From contig NC_044278.2 in NCBI RefSeq assembly GCF_004027225.2, positions 9,672,001-9,736,000 of the forward strand: DNA of 64,000 nt, given 5' to 3'. Position 1 is the stretch's first letter, and every line of letters begins with the position of its first letter. Source of the DNA: Strigops habroptila. Taxonomy: Eukaryota; Chordata; Aves; Psittaciformes; Psittacidae. Under the pieces are notes generated by a model. The model was not told the origin of the DNA. It saw only the letters and a list, made by a program, of their open reading frames with translations, and ran no database searches. Shown here one piece after another: positions 1 through 9,382 of this stretch. The position numbers and the translations under genes were made by a program.

Positions 1-227
1 GTGCTGGAGACATTTGGAGACAGGGACATAGGAATGGCACTGCAAATGCTGCTGCCTGAACTGGCATGAAGTCACATCAGTTTATTCTCCCAACTGTCTG
101 CCTTCACATCCTTATGGGGAAAAAATAATCTACCCATCACAAACCCCAAAGAAACAACAATGCCAACAGAGCTCTACGCTTCACTCTTGCTTTGAAAACT
201 GCAAAGCCTATAGCAGCAGATACTGTG

Positions 228-824
228 AGTCATGGTTTAAGCCAGGCCAGTAACTCGGCACCACTTATCCGTTCCCTCATTCCCACTCTGGGCAGAATGG
301 GGAGGAGAATCAAAAGAATGCAAAACCCATGGGTTGAGATAAGAACAGCCCAGTAACTAAAATATAATATTAAAATAATAATAATAATAGTGATGATGAT
401 GATAAGGGAAATAACAAGAGGAGAGAAAACTAAAAGGGGAAAGATAAAAGTACAATTAACACAAGTGATGCACAGTTCAATTGCTCAGCACCCACCAACC
501 AATACTCAGCCTGACCTGAACAGCAATCTGGGCCTTCCAGGTAACTCCCCCCAGTTTCTATACTGGGCATGACGTGCTGTGGTATGGAATACCCCTTTGG
601 CTAGTTCAGGTCAGGTGCCCTGTCTCCGCTTCCTCCCGGCTTCCCGTGCTCCTCCTCACTGGCAGAGTGTGAGACTGAGAAGCCCTTGATGGGGATAAGT
701 GCTGTTGAGCAACAACTAAAACATTGGTGTGTTACCAGCATTATTCTCAGACTAAAGACAGAACACAGCACTGCACCAGCTACTAGGAAGGAGAAAAATA
801 ACTGCTACAGCTGAACCCAGGACA
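228..824 (-). mobile_element. Solo LTR of an endogenous retrovirus (ERVL-like)
   Basis: On the minus strand this block starts TGTCCTGGGTTCAGC and runs through the same landmarks as the LTR at 26087-26715: the purine-rich stretch, the 'AAAGGGGTATTCCATACCACAGC' type block, the downstream ATT-rich part and the TTAAACCATGAC end. It is flanked by a perfect 5-bp repeat, CTGTG, at 223-227 and 825-829, which I read as the target-site duplication. Five-base duplications are typical of ERVL-type elements. No internal retroviral genes are present, so it is a solo LTR left by recombination. The expected terminal CA has become CT. Confidence 0.8.
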
Positions 825-829
825 CTGTG

Positions 830-2435
830 CAAAGTGAGTGGGTGAAAGCATGCAGTGAGACACCATAGAGCCCATAGTTTTTGGTCAAGTGTCAGCCTGG
901 GTTTTTCTACTTCGGATAAAGCTCCAAAACTCCATGAATTACACTGAAGACTTCCAGCAATGGTGGTTAATTAACCCCTGGACCTCCATGGGCTGCAGGG
1001 TAATCTTTGCTCTGGTGCCTGGAGCTCCTCCTCACCTTCCTCCTTCTTCACTGAGCTTGGTGTCTGTTTCTCTCACACATTCTCATTCCTCTCTGCCTGC
1101 TGTTGCTTATCAGGTTTTACCCTTTCTTAAATAGGTTATTCCAGAAGTGTTACCACTGTCACTGATGGACTTGGTGGGTCCATCTTGGAGCCAGCTGGCA
1201 TTGGCTCTGTCTGACATAGGGGCAAGCTTCTGGCATCTTCTCACAGAAGCCACCCTTGAAGCCTCGCTGCTACCAAAACCTTGCCACGCAAACCCAATAC
1301 AAGGTATTTGCTGAAATTTCATTTGGCTGATTTCTGGCTCAGCCTTTCATAGGCCAAAGAATGGGATGGCCATCGCCTTTCAAGCAGTGATGTGCTTTCA
1401 CTGTACTAAGGAACTTACCATCTAACTTTCCTAGAGCTGGTGGAGGGTTTTGCTAATAACTGACTCTGGTACATTAATTTCTTGAGGTTACTTTTTGAAA
1501 ACCAAATACCTATAAAACATACTGAGGGTTGTATTTATTCTGAAGTGGTGTATCACACAGTTGCGTTCAACTAACCAATCCTTATGTTTTTCACGGAGAC
1601 AGCCATCACAGAAACAGCACAGATGATCTTATTTTGGCTGCTGCTATTTGCATGGCAGTTGCAGGAATAGTAGGATTCCTATTCATAAGAGGTGTGTATA
1701 ATACTTCCAAATGGATTTCAACATGCTTCAAGGTTGCTGATGTAAAGTTTTGTAGAATGTAAGAAAGTTTCTGCCTCCAGGATGTAATGTAAACACAGCA
1801 GGAAAAAACAGTGCAACCTAGGCAAGGGCAATAGATTCGAAAGAAGTAATATAGTGAACTTTTCTGCATTCAGACGCTGGGCTCTGTGTACTGGGAAATG
1901 TAGTTTGTATTTGCATATTTCTCCTTCAGACAAGGTGTTTCATTTACTATGTGTTTCTATTTACCAAGTATCTATGGCCTCTCCCATTCCCACCTGAGTG
2001 TGCTTCCACTGCTTTTTTTGAAAGCATCATAAAGCTGCCTTCGATATCTATTTATTGTTGGCACAGGCTTGTACCAAGGCCTCTTGAATACCTTATGCTG
2101 AGTCTAATCTGACAACTTGGAGTGCTCAACTCTTACATAGGGACTTCTAAGCCTCCTGTCAGCCTTTACTGCCATCACCTTGGAGCCCTAGTCTTGTTTC
2201 TTAGTCCATTCCTACACTGAATTCGAGTACCTCTTTTCTTGTAAAACTTTGACAGCTTATTTGGAAATGGCAATTGTAGGCTATCACTGTGCATCTCTTG
2301 CTGTCACCTTTTTAGGTCAATACATCAGATTGTATTCTGGTTTGAAAAAAAGGTGCACACCATCTCTTCTCTTTGTGTTGGAGAGTCCCCCAGACAGGAA
2401 TACGTTGCTTCATCCTAAGCGCTCTTCACTGAAAA
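830..2435. other. Intergenic, no recognised feature
   Basis: No exon, RNA gene or known repeat could be supported here. Open frames are short (at most about 90 codons) and show no domain or splice structure. Base composition is unremarkable. Confidence 0.6.
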
Positions 2436-2600
2436 TTCCTGTTGGCATTTACCACTTCCTTGGGCAACCCATTCCAGTGCCTCACCACCCTCACAGTAAA
2501 GAACTTCTTCCTTATATCTAACCTGAACTTCCCCTGTTTCAGTTTGAACCCATCACCCCTTGTCCTATCGCTACAGTCCCTGATGAAGAGTCTTCGGCAT
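2436..2600 (-). mobile_element. CR1 LINE 3'-region fragment
   Basis: This stretch is nearly identical to 11860-12005: the shared blocks are the 'CCTTGGGCAACCC..TTCCAGTGCCTCA' segment, 'AACTTCTTCCTTATATCTAA' and 'GAACCCATCACCCCTTGTCC'. These are characteristic of the reverse complement of avian CR1 near its 3' end, so the element lies on the minus strand. Both ends are truncated. Confidence 0.85.
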
Positions 2601-2689
2601 CCGGAGAGCCAGCAGTGTTCCCCACAAGCCAGGCTCGGTTTAACCAGCACAAGCTGTAACTGGCTGGGGCTGGAGCTGGATGCAAAGAT

Positions 2690-3060
2690 CAAATGCAGCT
2701 GAGGAGGGGCTGAGGCACGGACATGGGTCTGGAGATGGACACAAGCTGCACCCACAACAGAACTGGAGCCATCCAGGTGCTGGGCCTGGAAAAAAGAAGG
2801 GCAGAAACAGACCTGAAGCTGCAGAGCCCGAGAAACAGAGCCTGAGCCATAAATGAGCTGGAGCTGCAAAAAAATGGAGCTGTTGGGGGGGCAGAAATCA
2901 CTGACCTGAAGCTGCAAATGAGCTGCAGCCATGACAACCATGGCTGAAGTCATTCGTAAGCTGGACATGAACCCAGAGCAGAAACTAACAGGAGCTGTAA
3001 AGGAGCTGGATCCAAAACTGAACTGGAGATGTCCAGGAGCTGTGGCTGCAAGAAAAAGGG
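2690..3060. repeat. Degenerate GAGCTG(GA/CA)-type repeat tract
   Basis: Imperfect copies of GAGCTG, AAGCTGCA and CTGGAGC recur through the tract with spacing of roughly 15-40 bp. The regularity produces long open frames in several phases, including a minus-strand frame of about 230 codons that spans 2426-3121. I treat it as a decayed minisatellite, not as coding. Confidence 0.5.
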
Positions 3061-3195
3061 ACCTGAACCAACACACAAACCAACCCAAACCCAAATCAAA
3101 ACCCAAACCCAAGTCAAACAAGCAACATTAAAACAAACAAAACAAAACACAAACTAACCAAACCCAACCCAAAAACGAACCCAAAAGCAAAACAG
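3061..3195. repeat. A/C-rich simple repeat (CAAACC/CAAAA)n
   Basis: Long run composed of CCCAAA, CAAAC and CAAAA units on the plus strand with almost no G or T. The opposite strand is a G/T-rich (GGGTTT-like) tract. It lies directly beside the GC-rich island that follows. Confidence 0.8.
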
Positions 3196-4300
3196 GGCCC
3201 AAACTCCCAAGCTGCAGCCATGTGCACAGTGGAGCCACACACTCCTCGCACTGTCACTGGGCAGGCGGCAGCATCAGCCTCAGAACAGGCAGCCCAGCTG
3301 CTTCTGGGGCTCCACACAGCTTCCAGCGTGGCTGGCGCCCATCTGCCCATCCCTGTGTCCATCCCTGTGCAGGGACAGACATGGCACAGCCAGCTCCCAG
3401 CAGCACAGCCCAGCACAAAGAGCCCTGGAGCTACTCCCCGGCCAACCCTGGCGGCTCTGCCCAGCCCCACAACCTGGCCTCGCACCCCTGAGACAGTCCA
3501 GGAGGGAGAAGCGGGGCCGGGACCCCAGGAACGTCCCGGTTCTCCCCGAAACGGCGGGCGAGAGCCAGGATCTGGCTGCAAACCCTCCTGCCCCGCACGG
3601 CAGCAGCGGCACAGACCGACCCCGGCAGCCCCAGACGGGGGCCAGCACCCACCAGTGCCGGGGGTCTGGGCTGGACCCCGACAGCGCCCGCTCCCACCTC
3701 CCCAGACGCCCCTGTGCGCCCTGTGCAGGGCACCTCGGGGCCGTGCTCCTCGCCCCGGGGGAAACCAGTTTCCCCCAGCAGCCTCTCCCACACTCACCGG
3801 TCCGAGCTCTCCCCGGCTCCAGCAGAGCCAGTGCCAGCCTGGAGGGGTCTGTCCTCATGGTAGTTGCTCCAGGAAAGAACTGAGGAGCAGAAAGCAGCCA
3901 GGGTCTGCACCAGGAGGAGGGAGCCCGCAGCCAGAGCGGCTCTAACGAGCGGCAACTCCCCTGGTCTCTGCTCCCACTCTCTGGAGACCCCCCAGGAATC
4001 TCAGACAGTCACTCACTCATCCAGGCTGGGGGTTCCGGTGCCAAGGTCATTCCCGGGTGTGCGGGAATGTCCCGCCTGTGCAGCCCAAACCACCCTGGCC
4101 TGTCCGGGGCTGGAAACGCTCAGGGTGCAGCCCAGAGAACGTGTCTCATTGCGGGATGTGGCAAATCCAGCAGCACTCGCATCACACCGGGACATTAAAA
4201 CGCACCAAAAAAGCATTAATTGCACCATAGGGAACCCCGGACACTGCTCCCTCCTGCCACGCCACAGCCTGGGCCCCACTGCCCCTTACCCCAGCGCTAC
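3196..4300. promoter_or_regulatory. GC-rich, CpG-containing island of unknown ownership
   Basis: The segment is strongly GC-rich with frequent CpG, most densely at about 3500-3800, and stands out sharply from its flanks. Long open frames occur on both strands, as expected from base composition, and none shows a recognisable domain. On the minus strand there is a strong donor (CCG followed by GTGAGTGTG, exon edge at 3798) preceded by a good acceptor (TTTCTGCTCCTCAG, exon edge 3879). In birds such islands usually mark promoters, but no recognised gene starts here. It could belong to an unannotated or non-coding transcript. Confidence 0.4.
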
Positions 4301-4699
4301 TGGGGCCATACCACATCCCTCCTTGGTCCTTCCTTCTGGACCTACCGGGCCCAGGCACCTCCCAGGACACGCGGGGTTCACCAGGGGCCCCTTGGACCAT
4401 GCAGTACCTGCTGCTGCTGCCTCACACAGCTCCCACCTGGTACTTCTGATGGATGAGCTCCCAGCATTTAGAGCCAGAAATCGTTGCTGCGACATAAATC
4501 CTGGCCTCATGCTCAGGATGGAGTTTGATACCGTTTTCACGCTCTGGCCTGCCCAGGCTGTCATTACCCTCTCAGCCAGTCCGAATGTCATGTGTCATGA
4601 TGGCACACGTGCCTGTGACACTGTGCTGGGGCAGTGCAGAGAGCAGGCAAGCTGCAACTCACACACACACACATTGAAGAGAAACCCCAAAGCACTCAC

Positions 4700-4817
4700 C
4701 CTGAGGTGGATCTATTGGGCAGGATTGCTCCGGGATACAAAGCAGAGGGAATTGTTGTCCTCTGAGGGATCACAAGCATCTACAGTAACATCCCATGCGA
4801 CAGCAATGTCACAGGAC
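4700..4817 (-). other. Candidate unassigned exon (minus strand)
   Basis: The acceptor reads GTTCTTGCAG and the donor GTGAGTGC, both close to consensus, enclosing 118 nt. One frame is open for 34 codons (includes CDIAVAWDVTV and CFVSRSNPAQ) and then meets TAG just before the donor. It does not join in phase to the signal-peptide exon at 5974-6022 or to the candidate at 5017-5057. If transcribed, it is more likely part of a non-coding RNA. I recognise no family. Confidence 0.2.
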
Positions 4818-5016
4818 CTGCAAGAACAAAACCAAGTCTGAACTGCAAGCATAATTCACGTCCCGCACAGCAACTTCCCCTCTAACTGCTAAAAGACTTT
4901 CAAATTAGGAGAAGAAATCAGAGCACAAGGCAGCCCTGCAATGCATCAACACCTTGTGAGCTGTTCTGAGGGGAAAAAAGCAAATATTCACCCCATCACA
5001 CCCACAAGCAACTCAC

Positions 5017-5057
5017 CTGGGACACAAATCTGCATCCTGCTCTGCTGGCTGCCCGCT
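5017..5057 (-). other. Candidate unassigned mini-exon (minus strand)
   Basis: A 41-nt interval is bounded by a pyrimidine-rich acceptor (TGCTCTGGTTCAG) and a strong donor (CCCAG then GTGAGTTG). It could follow the 5974-6022 exon in phase, but its own product is not recognisable and the next candidate exon at 4700-4817 would then be out of frame. Supported only by splice consensus. Confidence 0.2.
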
Positions 5058-5827
5058 CTGAACCAGAGCAGGAGCATGTCACACACAAACAGCACTTCCA
5101 GCTCTACAGGGACATTTCCATTCTTTCCCCGCAGAAAAGGCAACTTTGGAAGGAGGTGTTTCGCTTTCCAGATGATTCTTTTTCTTCATCAGACCAGACG
5201 GGACTGTCAGAAGCCCCCAAGGCATGCAATAAAATGTAAATGCCTGATCCAAGCATGAGATTGTTGCTCCTGTCCCTATACAGGATCCACAGAGACCTCC
5301 TCTCTTCTTACAGCCACCCGTGCTGCTGGCCACAAATGGTGACAGCCTGGTGCTGGCCTTCACGTGCTTGGGATGGGTCTGGGATCTGGGAGAGCTGGAG
5401 ATGGTTCTCCCTTGTTCCCATAGGTATTATTTTAAATGGGTCTCTCTGATTTCAGCTGATGTGGATTGAAGGGCAGTAGCAAATCGAGTAGTAAACATTC
5501 AGTTCATAGTCTGTGCCCGTCATTTGCCTATTCTAATGAGAAAAAAAAGGAGTGAACTCTCCACACAAACAGTCAGATTTGATGCCACAGATGCCAAAGA
5601 CCACGGCGTGTAGGGTGACTCTTGGCAGCCCACAAACGCTTCTCACCGCTTGCCCTCCCTGTATGTCGCTGCTGAGAAGACACTTTGAGGTGCTGTTTCT
5701 GCTCCTCCTTCACTGCGACGGGTGCCGAGGGCCTGGCTGGGAAGGCAGCCCTGGAGGTGGCAGTGGAGATGGCAGAGCTGCTCGGTTTCAGCTGCAGCTG
5801 AGCGAGGGTTTCAGGGTGCCCAGCAAG

Positions 5828-5900
5828 TCCCTTAGTTACTGGACTGTTCTTAGCCTTATGAGGTTTACATTCTTTCGATTCTCCTTCCCATCCCGGACGG
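5828..5900 (+). mobile_element. Short LTR fragment, same family as 26087-26715
   Basis: The block 'CTTAGTTACTGGACTGTTC' through 'CATTCTTTCGATTCTCC' matches the 3' part of the LTR at about 26562-26622 apart from scattered substitutions. Only this internal piece remains and no target duplication can be recognised. Confidence 0.65.
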
Positions 5901-5973
5901 CAGAGAAATAGGGACGTGAAAATGCGGCGGGCTCTGGAAGGGTCCCCGCCACGCCGCCACCCTCAGGACTTAC

Positions 5974-6022
5974 CCAGGCAGTTCAGGAGCCACGACGGCA
6001 GCAGCAGCGTCGCCAAAAGCAT
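5974..6022 (-). CDS. Candidate first coding exon with signal peptide; gene unidentified
   Basis: A minus-strand ATG with G at -3 opens a 49-nt frame, MLLATLLLPSWLLNCLG, that ends in phase 1 at a near-perfect donor (CTGG then GTAAGTCC). The peptide looks like a classical secretion signal: a short n-region, a leucine-rich core and small/polar residues near the end. Phase-1 donors after signal peptides are typical of immunoglobulin-superfamily and other secreted proteins. It sits at the edge of a GC-rich segment that could be its promoter. No following exon could be identified with confidence; the next one may lie beyond the left edge. In human, CD86, CASR and ILDR1 are near CSTA, but this peptide does not resemble the CASR or ILDR1 signals I remember. 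It may also be chance. Confidence 0.3.
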
Positions 6023-6560
6023 GTCCTCACCTCACCTGACTTGGCCGCGCCTCCAGCCTGCTCCCTCGGCCTCGGCTCCGTCGCAGCTCCACTCACAAGC
6101 GCTTCTCCAATCACAATCGCTGCTACGCTCGGAAGCACTCTTCACTCACAATCACTCTCCACTCACAGTCACTCTCCACTCACAGTCACTCTCCACTCAC
6201 ACTCTCCGCTCACACTCACTCTCCTCTCACAATCACTCTCCACTCACTAGCACTCTTCGCCCACAAGCGCTCTCCGCCTCACTCTCAAGCACCGCCCACC
6301 CGCTCGTTCTCCGCTCTCTCCTAGCTTCACTCTCTGCCCTGCTCCACTCACAGGTGCCTCCTGGTGCTCGCCCTCCGCTTCTTCACTGCTTCACTCACAA
6401 ACGCTGCTCCAGTCGCCATCGCTGAGTCACTGAGGCGCCCCGCTCCCTCGCTCGCCCTCCGCTCCCTCGCTGCCTCACTCACAAGCGCTGCCCACCCTTA
6501 CAGGCGCTGCCCAAGTTAGGGCAAATGCTGAGGTAGAGCCCTCGCTCTTGGGGCTGGGGC
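6023..6560 (-). promoter_or_regulatory. GC-rich possible promoter upstream of the 5974-6022 candidate exon
   Basis: CpG-containing, pyrimidine-rich on the plus strand (purine-rich on the minus strand), and partly made of the tandem repeat at 6135-6260. Position and composition would fit a promoter for a minus-strand transcript starting near 6.03 kb, but no TATA, initiator or other decisive element was found. Confidence 0.25.
6135..6260. repeat. Minisatellite, about 17-bp unit (CACTCTCCACTCACAGT)
   Basis: Successive copies of CACTCTCCACTCACAGT and close variants (AATC, ACTC, TAGC endings) follow one another with a period of 16-17 bp. More diverged CACTCACAAGCGCT-like copies continue to about 6490, mixed with GCTCCCTCGC runs. 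The array is strongly strand-asymmetric (C/T/A-rich on plus). Confidence 0.8.
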
Positions 6561-6786
6561 CTCCTCTGGAGCCGCCGGGCCAAGGCCAGCAAAAGGGATT
6601 TCACACACGTTCCGGTGTCTTGTTGGGTTGCGGCTGGCAGAGAGGAGCTGGATGCTGCGAAGGGGGGCTCTGGTTCGTGGGGTGCAGCTCCAGCGAACGC
6701 TGGCAGCACAAGTTGTTGCGTTGCTCGCACAGCAGGGGGAGCTTCAGCTCTGCTGGTTGGGAAGCTGAAATGAACTGACACGGAAG

Positions 6787-6935
6787 CGCCAGGGTTGGAA
6801 GGGACCCCTGGAGAGCACCTCGTCCAACTCCTGCCAAGGCAGGGCCGCCTAGAGCAGGTTACACAGGAACGCGTCCAGGCGGGTTTGGGAGCCCCGCAGG
6901 TTAGGGGAGAACAAATTCCAGCACCTCACCACCTC
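6787..6935 (-). mobile_element. CR1 LINE fragment
   Basis: The order of blocks 'GGTTGGAAGGGACC', 'CACCTCGTCCAACTCCTGCC', 'AGGCAGGGCCGCCTAGAGC' and 'GCGTCCAGGCGGGTTT' is that of an avian CR1 3' region read in reverse complement. It belongs to a different CR1 subfamily from the copies at 2.4 and 11.8 kb. Confidence 0.8.
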
Positions 6936-9253
6936 AGAAAACGATGGGCATCCAAACCCAGGGCTCCCTGCAGCCTGGTTGTTTGACACCCATGGTCCAC
7001 AAAAGCCCGCTGCTCTCTCTGGGGGACGCCCAGCAGCATCTCCTTCAGTGAGGTGGTCTCAAGGCTAACCCTGACCACACTTACCTACCTCATCCGAGGC
7101 TGGGCAGGCTGCTGTGAGGGTGACCACCACACAGCATGGCTCAGGGCTCAGTCAGGGCCAGTTCAGGTCTCAGGAGTTGCCTGGGGGCTCAGGAGGGTGC
7201 TCTGGGGGCTCCTCCTATAGACGATCTGCTCTGGGCTGTTGGAGTCTTCCTCCTTGCTGGCCATCTTGTGGTACAGGGCCATCTGCCACCGCAGGGGGGG
7301 ACACGGTGACCATGGGGACATTACATGGCACATGGGGACCACAGGGACCACAGAGGTGGCTGATTCTGGAACACCCCGTGTTCAGGTCTGCGAGGTCACG
7401 GAACCCCATGGAACCCATCGCACACACACACAGTGCTTTTCTCCCCTTGAACAATTGGCAGGGTTGAAGTCAGACATGACCAGGTTGCCCAGAGAAGCTC
7501 CATCGATGGAGAGCACTGGAATTCTGACTGCCCATAATCCTTAGCCACCTGTTTTTATTGACCTTGCTTTGAGCAGACGAGCTGGGGACTATGAGCCCCA
7601 GCAGACCCTTCCAACCACAGCCAGTCTGTGATGGGTTTTGGTTTTATTTCTGTGCTTGTGCAACTAATTTATACCTGCTCAGAAACTCTTGTAGCCAAAC
7701 TTGGAAGTTTTGATGTTTGCCTCGTGTAGTTAGTTTGGGGGTTGAACAGGGGTTGCTGCCCTCCTCGAGGCGACGCTGCTGCATGTCCTTGGCCACACAC
7801 TGAAGGAACGATGAGCAGCTTTGTGATGAGAGGGCACAGGGAGCTTACATGTTACTGGGCTTTGTGTTGCAGGTGTGCTCTGTGTATAACCAGAATTGCT
7901 TAGAAGCAGCATGTTCTGTCTCCTGCTTCTTGGGGGGCTAACATGCTTTTGCTCATATCGGCCCAAGGAGTCCCCACCCCCCTTCCAATATGGAATAAAG
8001 GAAGCACTAAGTCTGGCTTATTATGGCACCTCTTGTTTTGCTGAAGTAGTGGGTTTGGAGACACAGAGTCTTTTTTGGTGCTGGTAACTCCCCACCCCAA
8101 AGAGTTTCCACGGTTCAAAAAGCTGAGCACTACCTCCAAATGCTGTGAGAGCATGTCAGTGGTGGTAATGCGAGACTTGCTGCATCTTGAAGAGTTGCTA
8201 ACATTAGGCTGCAGGACTGAGCTCTTGGGGGAACTGTATTAGCTGCATGAGGGAAGGACTACTCTCAAAGTCTCAGGAGGCTGAAGGTTCTCTTCACACT
8301 TTGAGGAACTAAAGCATCTGACCCAGGATACTGGCATGCAGAGAAAGGGGCAGCTGCCACATTTTCCTCCACACCAGATGCGTGTGCCAGTTACACACCC
8401 ATCCTTCACTGTAGCACCAAAATATGAATACAAGCAAGGCATGGCCTGAAACCCATTTAATGTCTTGTACTTTGAGCCCAGCTCCCTAGCAGGTAATGCA
8501 CATGCCCCTACCTGACCAGCTGCTAACTGGAAATGGGAAGTATTTTTGTTGTGGATTGGGTTTGCCCTCTACCTTTAGCACCTCAGAGCTCAGTCGAAGA
8601 TCGCTCTCATTGCAGGTGGCTGACACTACCCAAAAGGTAAAAAAAGGGCACGAGCTCCCCAGGTCTCCAGGAAAGCACGTTCTCAATCAGGACGTCACTC
8701 CCTGCACCAGGGGCTGAATGCTGCTCTGTGGCAGCGGGCATCTTCCCACTCCTTCAAGGAGCTCATTCCTGCTCTCCACCCTGCTCCTGTACAGTGAAGC
8801 TGCACTTACAAGGGGACAGAGTTTGGCTTCTCAATTCACCCACGCCAGAAATTGTCTAATCTATCCATCTAATCCACCTCACACACTTTCTGCGTGGCAA
8901 ATAACTTGTATTTAACGTGCTTAAAGCAAACCCAGGAAGCCACATGCTGACATACTTAGCCTGATATGACTGAATTATACTCGGGAAGCCAAAGTTTTAT
9001 CTTCAGAGGATGCCTGACAGTGCTTTGGAAAGAGGGACTGAACTGGCTGTGCTCTGTAGTAGCTCAGGTGGTGGAAACAGCCTTGATTAGTATTTTGTAG
9101 CCTACTCGAGCTTCAGCCAGGCAGCAAACCTAGATACAACACACAGTACGTTAACAAATAGCTTTCAAAACTTATTTTATATGCATGCATTTACTGACAC
9201 AGGCAGAATCCACATGCAACTTGTAGAAGTAAGACACCATTCCACATTGCCTC
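6936..9253. other. Intergenic 3' of CSTA, no recognised gene
   Basis: No exon or repeat could be supported with confidence. A minus-strand frame at 7220-7290 reads protein-like but lacks a donor and is listed as rejected. The 3' UTR of CSTA should occupy the right end; no perfect AATAAA on the minus strand was found close to the stop, only variants such as the ATAAAATAAG cluster near 9170-9180. Confidence 0.5.
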
Positions 9254-9382
9254 TCAGAAGTAGGTCAGAGGATCATCTCTGGTTTTGCCAGTCTGAAAAC
9301 TGACAAGGCTGGGACCTTGGTTCTCATGAGGAAGGCTCTGAAACACCTTTAAGTGGACATACTCGGTATCAGAAACTTGGAC
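9254..9382 (-). CDS. CSTA: CSTA exon 3 (terminal coding exon)
   Basis: After acceptor GTTTCTAG the frame runs 42 codons (starts [20 protein letters not shown]) to TGA at 9256-9254. It carries the second inhibitory hairpin region and the C-terminal strand. Confidence 0.93.
   Translation of the reverse strand, partial: VQVSDTEYVHLKVFQSLPHENQGPSLVSFQTGKTRDDPLTYF

Noticed and set aside
2426-3121. Minus-strand frame of about 230 codons
   Set aside because: It runs through a CR1 fragment, a GAGCTG repeat and an A/C simple repeat; the protein is low-complexity.
3114-3945. Overlapping long frames on both strands in the GC-rich island
   Set aside because: Proline/glycine/arginine-rich frames on opposite strands at the same place are a by-product of high GC and scarcity of stop codons.
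3864-4841. Longest open frame in the window (325 codons, plus strand)
   Set aside because: It lies across a GC-rich island, overlaps strong minus-strand splice signals, has no recognisable domain or signal, and similar long frames exist on both strands nearby. Composition explains it.
7220-7290. Minus-strand protein-like frame (contains MALYHKMASKEEDSNSPEQI) after a CAG acceptor-like site
   Set aside because: No donor follows the frame, no family was recognised, and the surrounding DNA is intergenic. Possibly a fragment of an old exon or pseudogene, but not supportable.
1-9253. CASR, CD86 or ILDR1 exons, expected near CSTA from human gene order
   Set aside because: I looked for CASR terminal-exon and immunoglobulin-domain frames on both strands and found none; only the short unassigned signal-peptide frame at 5974-6022 remains.
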